This document shows positions 1 to 6,862 of a DNA stretch of 17,397 bases, piece after piece; position 1 is the stretch's first letter; each line of letters opens with the position of its first letter. This stretch comes from Alphaproteobacteria bacterium HGW-Alphaproteobacteria-13 (GTDB taxonomy: Bacteria > Pseudomonadota > Alphaproteobacteria > Sphingomonadales > Sphingomonadaceae): positions 8,178-25,574 of the forward strand of contig PHEM01000021.1 of assembly GCA_002842935.1 (NCBI GenBank), in the 5' to 3' direction. The position numbers were made by a program, and so were the translations under genes. The notes under the pieces are model-generated. The model made no database searches and had not been told where the DNA came from. It was given only the letters and a program-made list of their open reading frames with translations.

Positions 1-2
1 TC

Positions 3-671
3 GGCGGTCGCATGAAACGTCCCGCCGGTCTCGATGAGGCGCGCGTCCGGTTCGGCGCGGCCCTGCCAGAGCAGGCTGTCCCTTTCTATCCGAGCATGGT
101 GGGCAAATATCCCGCCTGGTCGTTTGCCCAGGATATGCGTGTCCGGCCGTTATCCGACGCCGAAACCGCCGCGCGCGCCGTCCAGGAGGACGCTCCGCTC
201 GCGCCGATCAGCGAAGAAGAGAAGGCGTCGGTTACGGCCATCGACATAGGCCGGCCGCTGCGGCGGCCGCTGCGTCTGCATACGGGTTCGATGAAGGCGA
301 GCTTCGCCGCCATGGATGCCTGTACCGACGAATTGCTGACGCATTGGGGAATCGACGTCGTGCGCCACAAGACGCGGTCGCGTCCCGTGACACCCGCCGA
401 CTCACCGGGAATATGGCTGAAAAGCGAAGATTATCCCAGCGCGATGCAGCAAATGGGGCAGCCCGGCATTGTTCAGTTCCGGTTGACCGTGGATGAAAAG
501 GGAATCCCTGCTGCCTGTCACATCCAGCAATCGACCAACCCGGAGGGGTTCGATCGCACGGTTTGCGAAAAATTGATGAGGCGGGCCAGATTCGTACCCG
601 CACTGGACAAGGACGGCAAGCCGATGACGTCCTATTATCGCGATACCGTGCATTTCATGTTTCCGAACTAG
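3..671 (+). CDS. TonB C-terminal-domain protein, 5'-partial
   Basis: The reading frame is already open at the left edge, so the true start is probably outside the window; the first ATG inside is at 12, giving 219 residues. Residues about 140-218 (counted from that ATG) look like a TonB C-terminal domain: a YPSAM-like start, a GIVQFRLTVDEKG strand pair, a Cys-containing strand (AACHIQQST), a helix ending RRARFVPALD, and a final GKPMTSYY strand. In this family the domain usually contacts outer-membrane receptor TonB boxes, but sphingomonads have many soluble or periplasmic proteins carrying it, so a role in energy transduction is not shown. The upstream part (residues 1-135) contains the conserved-looking stretch GSMKASFAAMDACTDELLTHWG, quoted here in pieces: GSMKASFAAMD then ACTDELLTHWG. 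A hairpin overlaps the stop codon. Confidence 0.7.
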   Translation, partial: GGRMKRPAGLDEARVRFGAALPEQAVPFYPSMVGKYPAWSFAQDMRVRPLSDAETAARAVQEDAPLAPISEEEKASVTAIDIGRPLRRPLRLHTGSMKASFAAMDACTDELLTHWGIDVVRHKTRSRPVTPADSPGIWLKSEDYPSAMQQMGQPGIVQFRLTVDEKGIPAACHIQQSTNPEGFDRTVCEKLMRRARFVPALDKDGKPMTSYYRDTVHFMFPN

Positions 672-678
672 GGTTCGG
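663..678 (+). terminator. Small hairpin over the TonB-like stop codon
   Basis: CCGAAC pairs with GTTCGG across a 4-nt loop that contains the TAG stop codon. There is no U-run after it (CCCTTCG follows), so it is only a weak candidate for a terminator or 3'-end stabiliser. Confidence 0.3.
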
Positions 679-728
679 CCCTTCGATTGCCGCTTGCCGT
701 CGCGTGCAATGCTTAGCATGGTTAAGTA

Positions 729-2060
729 ATGAGCGAGCTTGCCGAACCGCTATCCGCCTTCATGGCCCGCACGGCCGGACCCGGCGCGCTGAGCGGCCTG
801 GTCCGCCTGTCGGGCGGGGCGAACATGGAAAGCTGGGCGTTCGATTGGGCGGGTGCATCCTATGTGCTGCGCCGCGCCCCGTCCGCCGAGTTCATGCTGG
901 GGCGGCCCTATGGCCATGAGGTCGAGGCGGCGCTGGTGAAGGCGGCGCACGCGGGCGGCGTCAGGGCGCCCGACGTAATCGGCGTGCTGGCGGACGGCGA
1001 CGCGATGGGTACGGGCTATGTGATGCGGCGCGTGATGGCGGAGGTTCGCCCGGCGGCGATCCTCGCCGATCCGCCGCCGTCGCTGATCACCGACCTGGGC
1101 CGCGAACTGGCGCGCATCCATGCGCTGCCGCGCGCGGCGTTGCCCGAAGCGATTCCCGTGATGGACACGGCGGCGGCGCTGGCGGAGCTGAAGGCGCGCT
1201 TTCTGTCCTATGGCGGCGACCGGCCCGCGATCGCGCTGGCAATTCGCTGGTGCGAGGATCATTTGCCGGAACCCGCGCCCTTGGTGCTGGTCCATGGCGA
1301 TTATCGCATGGGTAATATCATGGTCGATGCCGATGGCCTCGCGGCGGTGCTCGACTGGGAACTCGCGCATTTCGGCGATGCGCATGAGGATCTGGCCTTT
1401 GGCTGCATGACGGTGTGGCGGTTCGGCCAGCTCGACAGGCCCGCCTTCGGCGTCGGCTCCGTCGAGGATTATATCGCCGCCTATCAAGGTGCGGGCGGCG
1501 CGCCGGTCGATCGCGAGCGGTTCCGCTTCTGGCTGGTCTACCGGACTTTGTGGTGGGCGCTGGGCTGCCTGCAAATGGGGGCGGCATGGCGCAGCGGCGC
1601 CGACGCCACGGTCGAGCGCGTCGTCATCGGGCGGCGCACGGCGGAGCAGGAACTGGACCTGCTGCTGCTGCTGGAAGCGGAGGCGCCGCAGGCCGAGCGC
1701 GACCGGGCTTTGCCGCCGCCTCGCGCGGCCGAGGCGCCGCCGCTGGGCGAGCCGCTGAACCGCGAAATCGTCGCGGCGGTGCGCGACTGGCTGGCGGAGG
1801 CGATCAAGCCGAATGCCGCGGGCCATGCGAAGTTCGAGGTCGCCGTGGCGATGAATGCGCTCGGCATCGTGATGCGCGACCTCGATGCCGGCGTGCGCGC
1901 GGAGGACAAGGCGCTCGCTGACGCTCTGCTGCGCGGGGAGACGAATCTGGCCGAGCCGGGCCTGCTGGTGCGGATGCGCCGCGCCGCGCTCGACAAATGC
2001 GTTGTGGACAGCCCTAAATATGCCGCGCTCGCCCGTGCCCGCGAGCAATGGAATGGATAG
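729..2060 (+). CDS. Phosphotransferase family protein (APH/ACAD10-11-like) with DUF6285-like tail
   Basis: A 443-residue protein with an aminoglycoside-phosphotransferase/choline-kinase type fold. The catalytic loop is HGDYRMGN (His189, Asp191, Asn196), and the metal-binding segment is AVLDWELAHFGD (Asp209). Family knowledge: members beside acyl-CoA dehydrogenases resemble the kinase module of ACAD10/ACAD11, which phosphorylates 4-hydroxyacyl-CoA; that substrate is inferred from the neighbour, not visible here. Residues from about 343 to the end (NREIVAAVRDWLAEAI and onward) match my memory of the DUF6285 domain that follows this kinase in alphaproteobacteria. The ATG at 729 follows the upstream gene by 57 bp without a strong ribosome binding site. 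The acyl-CoA dehydrogenase follows 130 bp downstream on the same strand, separated by an inverted repeat. Confidence 0.85.
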   Translation: MSELAEPLSAFMARTAGPGALSGLVRLSGGANMESWAFDWAGASYVLRRAPSAEFMLGRPYGHEVEAALVKAAHAGGVRAPDVIGVLADGDAMGTGYVMRRVMAEVRPAAILADPPPSLITDLGRELARIHALPRAALPEAIPVMDTAAALAELKARFLSYGGDRPAIALAIRWCEDHLPEPAPLVLVHGDYRMGNIMVDADGLAAVLDWELAHFGDAHEDLAFGCMTVWRFGQLDRPAFGVGSVEDYIAAYQGAGGAPVDRERFRFWLVYRTLWWALGCLQMGAAWRSGADATVERVVIGRRTAEQELDLLLLLEAEAPQAERDRALPPPRAAEAPPLGEPLNREIVAAVRDWLAEAIKPNAAGHAKFEVAVAMNALGIVMRDLDAGVRAEDKALADALLRGETNLAEPGLLVRMRRAALDKCVVDSPKYAALARAREQWNG

Positions 2061-2072
2061 TGAATCTCCCCT

Positions 2073-2160
2073 CCGTTCGCCCTGAGCTTGTCGAAGGGCC
2101 GTTCTTCCTTTTGACGCCGCGAATAGAAGGACGGTGCTTCGACAAGCTCAGCACGAACGG
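2073..2160. repeat. Sphingomonad-type intergenic inverted repeat
   Basis: Arms 2073-2096 and 2137-2160 are 24 bp each and complementary at 22 positions; the core is GAGCTTGTCGAAG / CTTCGACAAGCTC. The 40-bp centre is not obviously structured. Such elements are dispersed in sphingomonad genomes (general knowledge). It lies between two same-strand genes, so it may attenuate or stabilise the transcript. Confidence 0.75.
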
Positions 2161-2190
2161 GTTGGGGTATCGACGAAACAGGAGAGGATG

Positions 2191-3486
2191 ATGGATTTTG
2201 CGATTCCGGCCGACTTGCAGGCCTATCTGGACGAACTCGACGCGTTCATCGAAACCGAGATCAAGCCGCTGGAAGAGGCGGACGACAATATCCGCTTCTT
2301 CGACCATCGCCGCGAGCACAGCCGCACCGACTGGGACAATCAGGGCCTGCCGCGCCACGAGTGGGAGGCGCTGCTGAAGGAAGCGACGCGCCGCGCCGAC
2401 GCCGCGGGCCACTGGCGTTTCTCGGCGCCGAAGAAATATGGCGGCAAGGACGGGTCGAACCTGTGGATGGCCGTGATCCGCGAGCATTTCGCGGCGAAGG
2501 GCCTCGGTCTTCACAATGATTTGCAGAATGAGCACAGCATCGTCGGCAATTTCCCCTTCGTCGAGATGTTCGAGCAGTTCGGCACCAGCGACGAACAGAA
2601 GGCCGAATTCATCCTCGGCGGGTTCGAGGGCAGGCGCCGCACCGCTTTCGGCCTGACGGAGCCGGACCATGGCAGCGATGCGACGCATATGGAAACGCGC
2701 GCCGTTCGCGAGGTGCAGGGCGGCGTCGAGGGCTGGCGGATCAATGGGCGCAAGATGTGGATCACCGGCATGCATGTCGCGTCGCACTGCGCGACCTTCT
2801 GCCGCACCGGCGGAGAGGACGGCGATGCGAAGGGCATCACCTGCCTGCTCGTGCCGACCGGGACGCCGGGGATGACGGTCGACGAATATATGTGGACCTT
2901 CAACATGCCGACCGATCATCCGCGCATGACCTTTACCGACGTGTGGGTGCCCGACAGTGCGCGGCTGGGACCCGTCGACGGCGGGCTGTCGATCGCGCAG
3001 AGCTTCGTCCACCAGAACCGTATCCGGCAGGCGGCCTCGTCATTGGGTGCGGCGGTCTTTTGCATCGAGGAAAGCGTGCGCTACGCGCGCGAGCGCAAGC
3101 CGTTCGGCGAGGCGCTGGCAAAGAATCAGGCGATCCAGTTCCCGCTGGTCGAACTGGCGACGCAGGCGGAGATGCTGCGCCTCCTCATCCGCAAGACGGC
3201 GTGGGAGATGGACAATATGCCGCACAAGGAAGTCGAGCGCCGCCTGTCGGACAAGGTCAGCATGTGCAATTACTGGGCGAACCGCCTCGTGTGCGAAGCC
3301 GCCGACCGGGCGATGCAGGTGCATGGCGGCATCGGCTATTCGCGGCACAAGCCGTTCGAGCATATCTATCGCCACCACCGCCGCTATCGCATCACCGAGG
3401 GTGCGGAGGAAATCCAGATGCGCAAGGTGGCGGCCTATCTGTTCGGCTATCTGGGACCGCGCCGGGAGACGCTGGGGAAGATTTGA
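2191..3486 (+). CDS. Acyl-CoA dehydrogenase family protein
   Basis: FAD-dependent alpha,beta-dehydrogenation of an acyl-CoA in beta-oxidation-type catabolism; cytosolic. The protein is 431 residues from the ATG at 2191, which sits 6 nt after GGAG (2181-2184); a second ATG at 2188 is too close to that site. Visible family marks are FGLTEPDHGSD (FAD/substrate region), WITGMHVASH, MQVHGGIGYSRHKPFEHIYR, and YRITEGAEEIQ near the C terminus, where Glu403 is at the position of the catalytic base in medium-chain-type enzymes. The N terminus (DLQAYLDELDAFIE, then IKPLEEADDNIRFFDHRRE) is typical of a proteobacterial subgroup near ACAD10/11. Pairing with the upstream kinase-like gene suggests a shared pathway for modified acyl-CoAs, which is an inference. 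Confidence 0.9.
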   Translation: MDFAIPADLQAYLDELDAFIETEIKPLEEADDNIRFFDHRREHSRTDWDNQGLPRHEWEALLKEATRRADAAGHWRFSAPKKYGGKDGSNLWMAVIREHFAAKGLGLHNDLQNEHSIVGNFPFVEMFEQFGTSDEQKAEFILGGFEGRRRTAFGLTEPDHGSDATHMETRAVREVQGGVEGWRINGRKMWITGMHVASHCATFCRTGGEDGDAKGITCLLVPTGTPGMTVDEYMWTFNMPTDHPRMTFTDVWVPDSARLGPVDGGLSIAQSFVHQNRIRQAASSLGAAVFCIEESVRYARERKPFGEALAKNQAIQFPLVELATQAEMLRLLIRKTAWEMDNMPHKEVERRLSDKVSMCNYWANRLVCEAADRAMQVHGGIGYSRHKPFEHIYRHHRRYRITEGAEEIQMRKVAAYLFGYLGPRRETLGKI

Positions 3487-3523
3487 AGAGAGCGGGGAAC
3501 CGCAACTCTGCACCACCTCAAAT

Positions 3524-3605
3524 CCGTTCGTGTCGAGCGAAGTCGAGACACCCGTCGGCGTGGCTCAACGTCTATGGGTGTCTCGACTTCGCTCGACACG
3601 AACGG
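3524..3605. repeat. Perfect 30-bp inverted repeat, probable bidirectional terminator
   Basis: Arms 3524-3553 and 3576-3605 are exact reverse complements over 30 bp with a 22-bp centre. The repeat sits between convergent genes (acyl-CoA dehydrogenase on +, phnA on -), where it could end transcription from both sides. Its outer tip CCGTTCG/CGAACGG is shared with the repeat at 2073-2160, so both probably belong to related dispersed repeat families. Confidence 0.8.
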
Positions 3606-3635
3606 CAACAGATGCCGGATTTAACGCGAGGCGTC

Positions 3636-3947
3636 CTACCGCTTGCGCACGAATTCCGTCCGCAGCACCAGCCCCTTGATGCCTTCATAGCGGCAGTCGA
3701 TTTCCTCGGGATCGTCGGTGAGGCGGATCGACTTGATCACCGTGCCGACTTTCAGCGTCTGGCCCGCGCCCTTCACGGGCAGGTCCTTGATCAGCACCAC
3801 GGAATCGCCGTCGGCCAGCATATTGCCGACCGCATCCTTCGCCTCGGGCCGGGCGTTGGCGGCGTCGGCGCGTGCGCGGGCTTCGTCGGCGGGCAGCCAT
3901 TCGCCGCTCGCCTCGTCATAGACATAGTCTTCGTCGTCGTTGGTCAT
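3636..3947 (-). CDS. phnA: PhnA/YjdM-type protein lacking the zinc ribbon
   Basis: A 103-residue acidic protein. Residues about 37-102 match the PhnA C-terminal domain (DAVGNMLADGDSVVLIKDLPVKG, then TLKVGTVIKSIRL and GLVLRTEFVRK). E. coli PhnA/YjdM carries an N-terminal CxxC zinc ribbon; here that part is replaced by a cysteine-free acidic stretch (MTNDDEDYVYDEASGEWLPA). Despite the historical name, PhnA is not the phosphonoacetate hydrolase and its role is unclear. The start ATG at 3947 has AAGG upstream on its strand. It lies 59 bp downstream of nhaA on the same strand and could be co-transcribed with it; its 3' end faces the perfect inverted repeat. Confidence 0.8.
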   Translation of the reverse strand: MTNDDEDYVYDEASGEWLPADEARARADAANARPEAKDAVGNMLADGDSVVLIKDLPVKGAGQTLKVGTVIKSIRLTDDPEEIDCRYEGIKGLVLRTEFVRKR

Positions 3948-4006
3948 GACGACGCCTTAGCGGCTCGAACGGCTTTGCGAAAGCCGTGGCGGCGGCGGGA
4001 TCGGGA

Positions 4007-5278
4007 CTATCGCGCCTCCGACGTGTCGCGCACGTCGCCGTCGCGGCGGATCTCGGCTTCGCTTTCGTGCTCGATCGCGTCATGATCGGGGTGCGGGGGC
4101 GCGAGGCGCAGCACGGCATAGCCGGACAGCGCCGCCGCCAGCGATCCCATCAGGATGCCGATCTTCGCCTCTTCGATCCGCAGCGGGTCGCCGGGGAAGG
4201 CCAGACCGCCGATGAACAGGCTCATCGTGAAGCCGATGCCGCAGAGCAGCGCGACGCCATGCACCTGCCGCCATGTCGCGCCGCGCAGCCGCCCGGCGAT
4301 CCCGATCCGCACCGACAGCCACACGGCGGCGAAAATGCCGATCTGCTTGCCGAAGAACAGCCCCGCCGCGATGCCGAGCGGCAGCGGCGCCAGTATCTGC
4401 GCCATGGTCAGCCCGCCCAGATCGACGCCCGCATTGGCGAAGCCGAACAGCGGCACGATGGCGAAGGCGACCCAGGGTTGCAGCGCATGTTCGAGCCGGT
4501 GGAGCGGCGATGTCGGGCTGTCGGGCGTGCCGGGCGTGCGCTCGAAGGGGATGGCCATCGCCGCGAGGACGCCCGCAACGGTCGCATGGACGCCCGACAG
4601 CAGCATCGCATACCACAGCGCCGCGAACAGCAGCAGATAGGGCGCGAGGCGCGTCACGCCCAGCCGCGCCAGGACGAACATCGCCGCGAGGATCGCCGCC
4701 GCCGCCGCGAGCGCGGCGGCATCGATCTGCGCCGTATAGAAAAGCGCGATGATCGCGACCGCCCCCATGTCATCGACGATCGCGACCGTGACGAGGAACA
4801 GTTTGAGCGAGGTCGGCGCGCGGCGGCCCAGCAGCGCGAGCACGCCCATCGCAAAGGCGATGTCGGTCGCGGCGGGGATCGCCCAGCCCCTCGCGAGGTC
4901 CGGCATGCCGCCCGCCACCAGCATATAGAGCGCGGCGGGCACGGCCATTCCGGCGGCGGCGGCGATCATCGGCAGGCGGCGGCGATCCCAGCTCGCGAGA
5001 CGACCATCGACCCACTCGCGCTTGATCTCCAGCCCGACGAGCAGGAAAAAGATCGCCATCAGCCCGTCGTTGATCCACAGATGGACCGTCATCGGCCCGA
5101 GCTTGTCCACCAGCACGGGACCGGTCACGGCGTGGATCATGTGGCGATAGGCTTCGCCGAGCGGCGAATTGGCCACGATCATCGCCGCCATGGCCGCGAG
5201 GATGAGCAGCATTCCGCCCGCGCTTTCGCTGGCCAGAAAGGCGCGCAGGGCGGATCGGGGCGGGGTGTCGGAGTTCAT
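4007..5278 (-). CDS. nhaA: Na+/H+ antiporter NhaA
   Basis: An inner-membrane antiporter that exports Na+ (or Li+) in exchange for protons, 423 residues with about 12 hydrophobic segments. The ion-site aspartates are clear: Asp169-Asp170 in TVAIVDDMGAV, corresponding to Asp163/Asp164 of E. coli, and Asp139 in AATDIAFAMG, corresponding to E. coli Asp133. The motif FFLLVGLEIKREWVDG is also family-typical. The start at 5278 is preceded on its strand by TTTAGGA with 9 nt spacing; a longer frame to 5347 lacks a comparable site. The C terminus has a charged tail (about 26 residues) rich in Asp, Glu and Arg. Its 203-bp upstream region is shared with the divergent glycosyltransferase gene, so it probably holds both promoters; I see no clear sigma-70 hexamers there. 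Confidence 0.95.
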   Translation of the reverse strand: MNSDTPPRSALRAFLASESAGGMLLILAAMAAMIVANSPLGEAYRHMIHAVTGPVLVDKLGPMTVHLWINDGLMAIFFLLVGLEIKREWVDGRLASWDRRRLPMIAAAAGMAVPAALYMLVAGGMPDLARGWAIPAATDIAFAMGVLALLGRRAPTSLKLFLVTVAIVDDMGAVAIIALFYTAQIDAAALAAAAAILAAMFVLARLGVTRLAPYLLLFAALWYAMLLSGVHATVAGVLAAMAIPFERTPGTPDSPTSPLHRLEHALQPWVAFAIVPLFGFANAGVDLGGLTMAQILAPLPLGIAAGLFFGKQIGIFAAVWLSVRIGIAGRLRGATWRQVHGVALLCGIGFTMSLFIGGLAFPGDPLRIEEAKIGILMGSLAAALSGYAVLRLAPPHPDHDAIEHESEAEIRRDGDVRDTSEAR

Positions 5279-5481
5279 GGGCGACTGTCCTAAAGCAACC
5301 AGCCCGAAAACTGAATCCCCCGTTTCCCCATGCCCGCCGATATCCATCCTTCGTCATGACGAAATGAGTGAAAAGACTGATTGCGTCAAACCTGTGAGGG
5401 CGTTGCCTTTACAAATATCGAGGCACGGTTAGGGGACAGATCCAGTCATCGCGTGGGGACGATGGCCAGGGGAGGGACCTT

Positions 5482-6123
5482 TTGACCGCGTGGCTGGAAT
5501 GGCTGGTGCTGACCACCAGCCGCGAACTGATGCTGTTCGCATCGGTCGGCATCGTGCTGATCGGAATCGACGACTTGCTGTTCGACGCGCTGTGGCTGGC
5601 GCGCCGCCGCGCCTTGCCGCCCGGCGCCGCACTGGCGGAGGCGGCCCCGCTGGAAGGGCGGATCGCGGTCTTCATTCCGGCATGGGACGAAGCGGTGGCG
5701 CTGCCCGCCATGCTGCGCCGGACGCTGGCGGCGTGGGACGGAGAGGACGTCCGCCTTTATGTCGGCTGCTATCCGAACGATCCCGCGACGATCCGGGCCG
5801 TGACGCCACTGATCGCGGCGGATGCGCGATTGCGGCTCGTCGTCGGGCCGAACGACGGGCCGACGACCAAGGGCGACAATCTCAACCGGCTGTGGGCCGC
5901 GCTCTCGGCCGACGAGCGTGCGGAGGAGACGCGCTTTGCCGCCGTCGTGCTGCACGATGCCGAGGATCATGTGCATCCCGCCGAACTGGCGCTCTATCGC
6001 CGCCATCTGGCGCAGCATGCGATGGTGCAGATTCCCGTCGTGCCGATGATCGGTCCCGGCGCGCGCTGGATCGGCGGCCAGTATATGAAACAAGCCCGAA
6101 AACAGCCCCTTATGGCTGCGTAA
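5482..6123 (+). pseudogene. nfrB: NfrB-like glycosyltransferase, 5' half cut by the element
   Basis: The N-terminal half of an N4 adsorption protein B-type family 2 glycosyltransferase. The start is TTG at 5482 after GGAGGG (5471-5476). It shows a membrane segment at about residues 18-40, the glycosyltransferase entry IPAWDE (65-70) and the DxD-like HDAED (158-162). Host sequence ends within the core at 6074-6080; the last 14 codons (QYMKQARKQPLMAA) are encoded by the element and end at a TAA. The TED and QxxRW motifs needed for catalysis are on the far side of the element, so this fragment should be inactive. Joined to 16319-17099 the frame is uninterrupted for 459 residues. Confidence 0.85.
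6067..6087 (+). repeat. attL, with 7-bp core GCGGCCA at 6074-6080
   Basis: Compared with attR, the pattern TGGATNNGCGGCCANTAT is shared at 15 fixed positions: TGGAT, then the identical 7-bp core, then TAT. The left arm is host sequence and the right arm is element sequence. Confidence 0.8.
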
Positions 6124-6299
6124 CGGGAAAACCGGCCCCAACTAATTCAAGAGGTTGCATTCGGAGGGAAAACCCTCCCGGCGCTCCACCGGACAAAACA
6201 AAAGCCCCCGCGTCGGCGGCAACCGATGCGAGGGCTGACCAGATCGCGGTCACGAATTGGCAGGCGGGATATACCGCAAGCCGGGCGGTGACGCAATGA
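6075..6299 (+). CDS. 3' part of a candidate ORF split by integration
   Basis: From the core onward the frame CGG CCA GTA TAT GAA stays open for 72 codons past the core and stops at TGA 6297-6299, which overlaps the ATG of the next gene (6296) as ATGA. It has no start of its own on this side. In the circular form the right end supplies AAAGGA, an 8-nt spacer and ATG at 16301 in the same frame, giving a 78-residue protein beginning MMDKRPVYETSPKTAP. The translation is rich in Pro, Ala and Thr, and I do not recognise it. Against coding: a strong minus-strand terminator-like hairpin lies inside it, and 73 open codons can occur by chance at this GC content. Confidence 0.4.
   Translation, partial: RPVYETSPKTAPYGCVTGKPAPTNSRGCIRRENPPGAPPDKTKAPASAATDARADQIAVTNWQAGYTASRAVTQ
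6123..6174 (+). promoter_or_regulatory. Two GGGAAAAC motifs, possible integrase arm sites (left)
   Basis: GGGAAAAC occurs at 6125-6132 and 6166-6173, 45 and 86 bp inside the left core. Two more copies in the same orientation lie just inside the right end. The second left copy sits in the palindrome GGAGGGAAAACCCTCC (6163-6178). A role in integrase or accessory-factor binding is inference. Confidence 0.35.
6194..6236 (-). terminator. Intrinsic terminator reading leftward
   Basis: Arms 6203-6216 and 6223-6236 pair at 13 of 14 positions (one G-U wobble, one mismatch) around a 6-nt loop. On the minus strand the hairpin is followed directly by TTTTGTTTTG, a classic U-tract; on the plus strand no U-tract follows. 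No minus-strand gene feeds into it within the element's left block, so it may block antisense or read-out transcription toward the chromosome. Confidence 0.6.
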
Positions 6300-6862
6300 A
6301 GGCGGCGGATATTCGCGAGGAAGCGGAAGCCGCCACGTTCCGCGTTCGCCAGCCCCACCTCGATCGCCTGCTCGCCTTGGGCGTCCCCGGCCGGGCCATT
6401 GCCGAGCTTGGTTCGCGCCAGATCCCCTTTGGCGTCGGGCACGTCGAGCGGATCGCACGCGGCTTGTATCAGCCCGGCGAGGGACCGCTGCATGTCCTGT
6501 CGCCCGTCTATGCGGACGGCGAGGTGATCGACATCGTGGCGTGGCGCAGCGATGCCCCGGCGAATTGGGCATGGCGCACCGGCCTTGGCTGGGCGCTGGG
6601 CACCGATGAACTGTCTCAATTGAGCGAGTTTTGGCCGGGCGATCCCCCGCTCCAGCTTCATGCCACGCCGCTCGATTGGCTGCGCGCCGGGGGCACCGGC
6701 ATGTGCATCCTCGATTGGGAAGCCGACGAACTGGAATCGTTGCGCGGACTGAACGCGATCGAGGCGGACGAATGGATTGCGATGCGGCTGCACAAGGCGC
6801 TCAGCAAGCCCCGCCGTCTCCCCACCATCATCAAACGAAAGGCGGTGCGCCATGTCGCGTAA
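6296..6862 (+). CDS. Unknown protein, first gene of the replication block
   Basis: A 188-residue soluble protein I cannot assign to a family. The ATG at 6296 is chosen over an in-frame TTG at 6257 because it overlaps the upstream open frame as ATGA and follows a GGGCGG stretch. Visible segments are a helical N terminus (MKAADIREEAEAATFRVRQ), a central WAWRTGLGWALG motif and the repeated pattern hydrophobic-DWxxA (LDWLRAG, ILDWEADE). Such proteins sit directly before an AAA ATPase in alphaproteobacterial mobile elements as far as I recall, which suggests a replication or primase-accessory role; that is inference. Its last 11 nt overlap the start of the ATPase gene, so the two are likely translationally coupled. 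Confidence 0.75.
   Translation: MKAADIREEAEAATFRVRQPHLDRLLALGVPGRAIAELGSRQIPFGVGHVERIARGLYQPGEGPLHVLSPVYADGEVIDIVAWRSDAPANWAWRTGLGWALGTDELSQLSEFWPGDPPLQLHATPLDWLRAGGTGMCILDWEADELESLRGLNAIEADEWIAMRLHKALSKPRRLPTIIKRKAVRHVA

Noticed and set aside
750..2048. 432-codon open frame on the minus strand over the phosphotransferase gene
   Set aside because: It is a GC-driven shadow: the translation is Arg/Gln/His-rich without motifs, while the plus strand has the clear HGD kinase loop.
3986..5293. 435-codon plus-strand frame over nhaA
   Set aside because: Low-complexity Arg/His/Gln translation; the minus strand encodes an unmistakable NhaA.
5490..6299. 269-codon frame running from the host glycosyltransferase into the element
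   Set aside because: The host part is out of frame with the glycosyltransferase and Arg-rich. Only the element part (after 6075) is kept, as the tail of the attP-split candidate.
6000..6300. tRNA gene as attachment site
   Set aside because: No cloverleaf or TTCGA-type T-arm is seen at either junction; the target is a protein gene.
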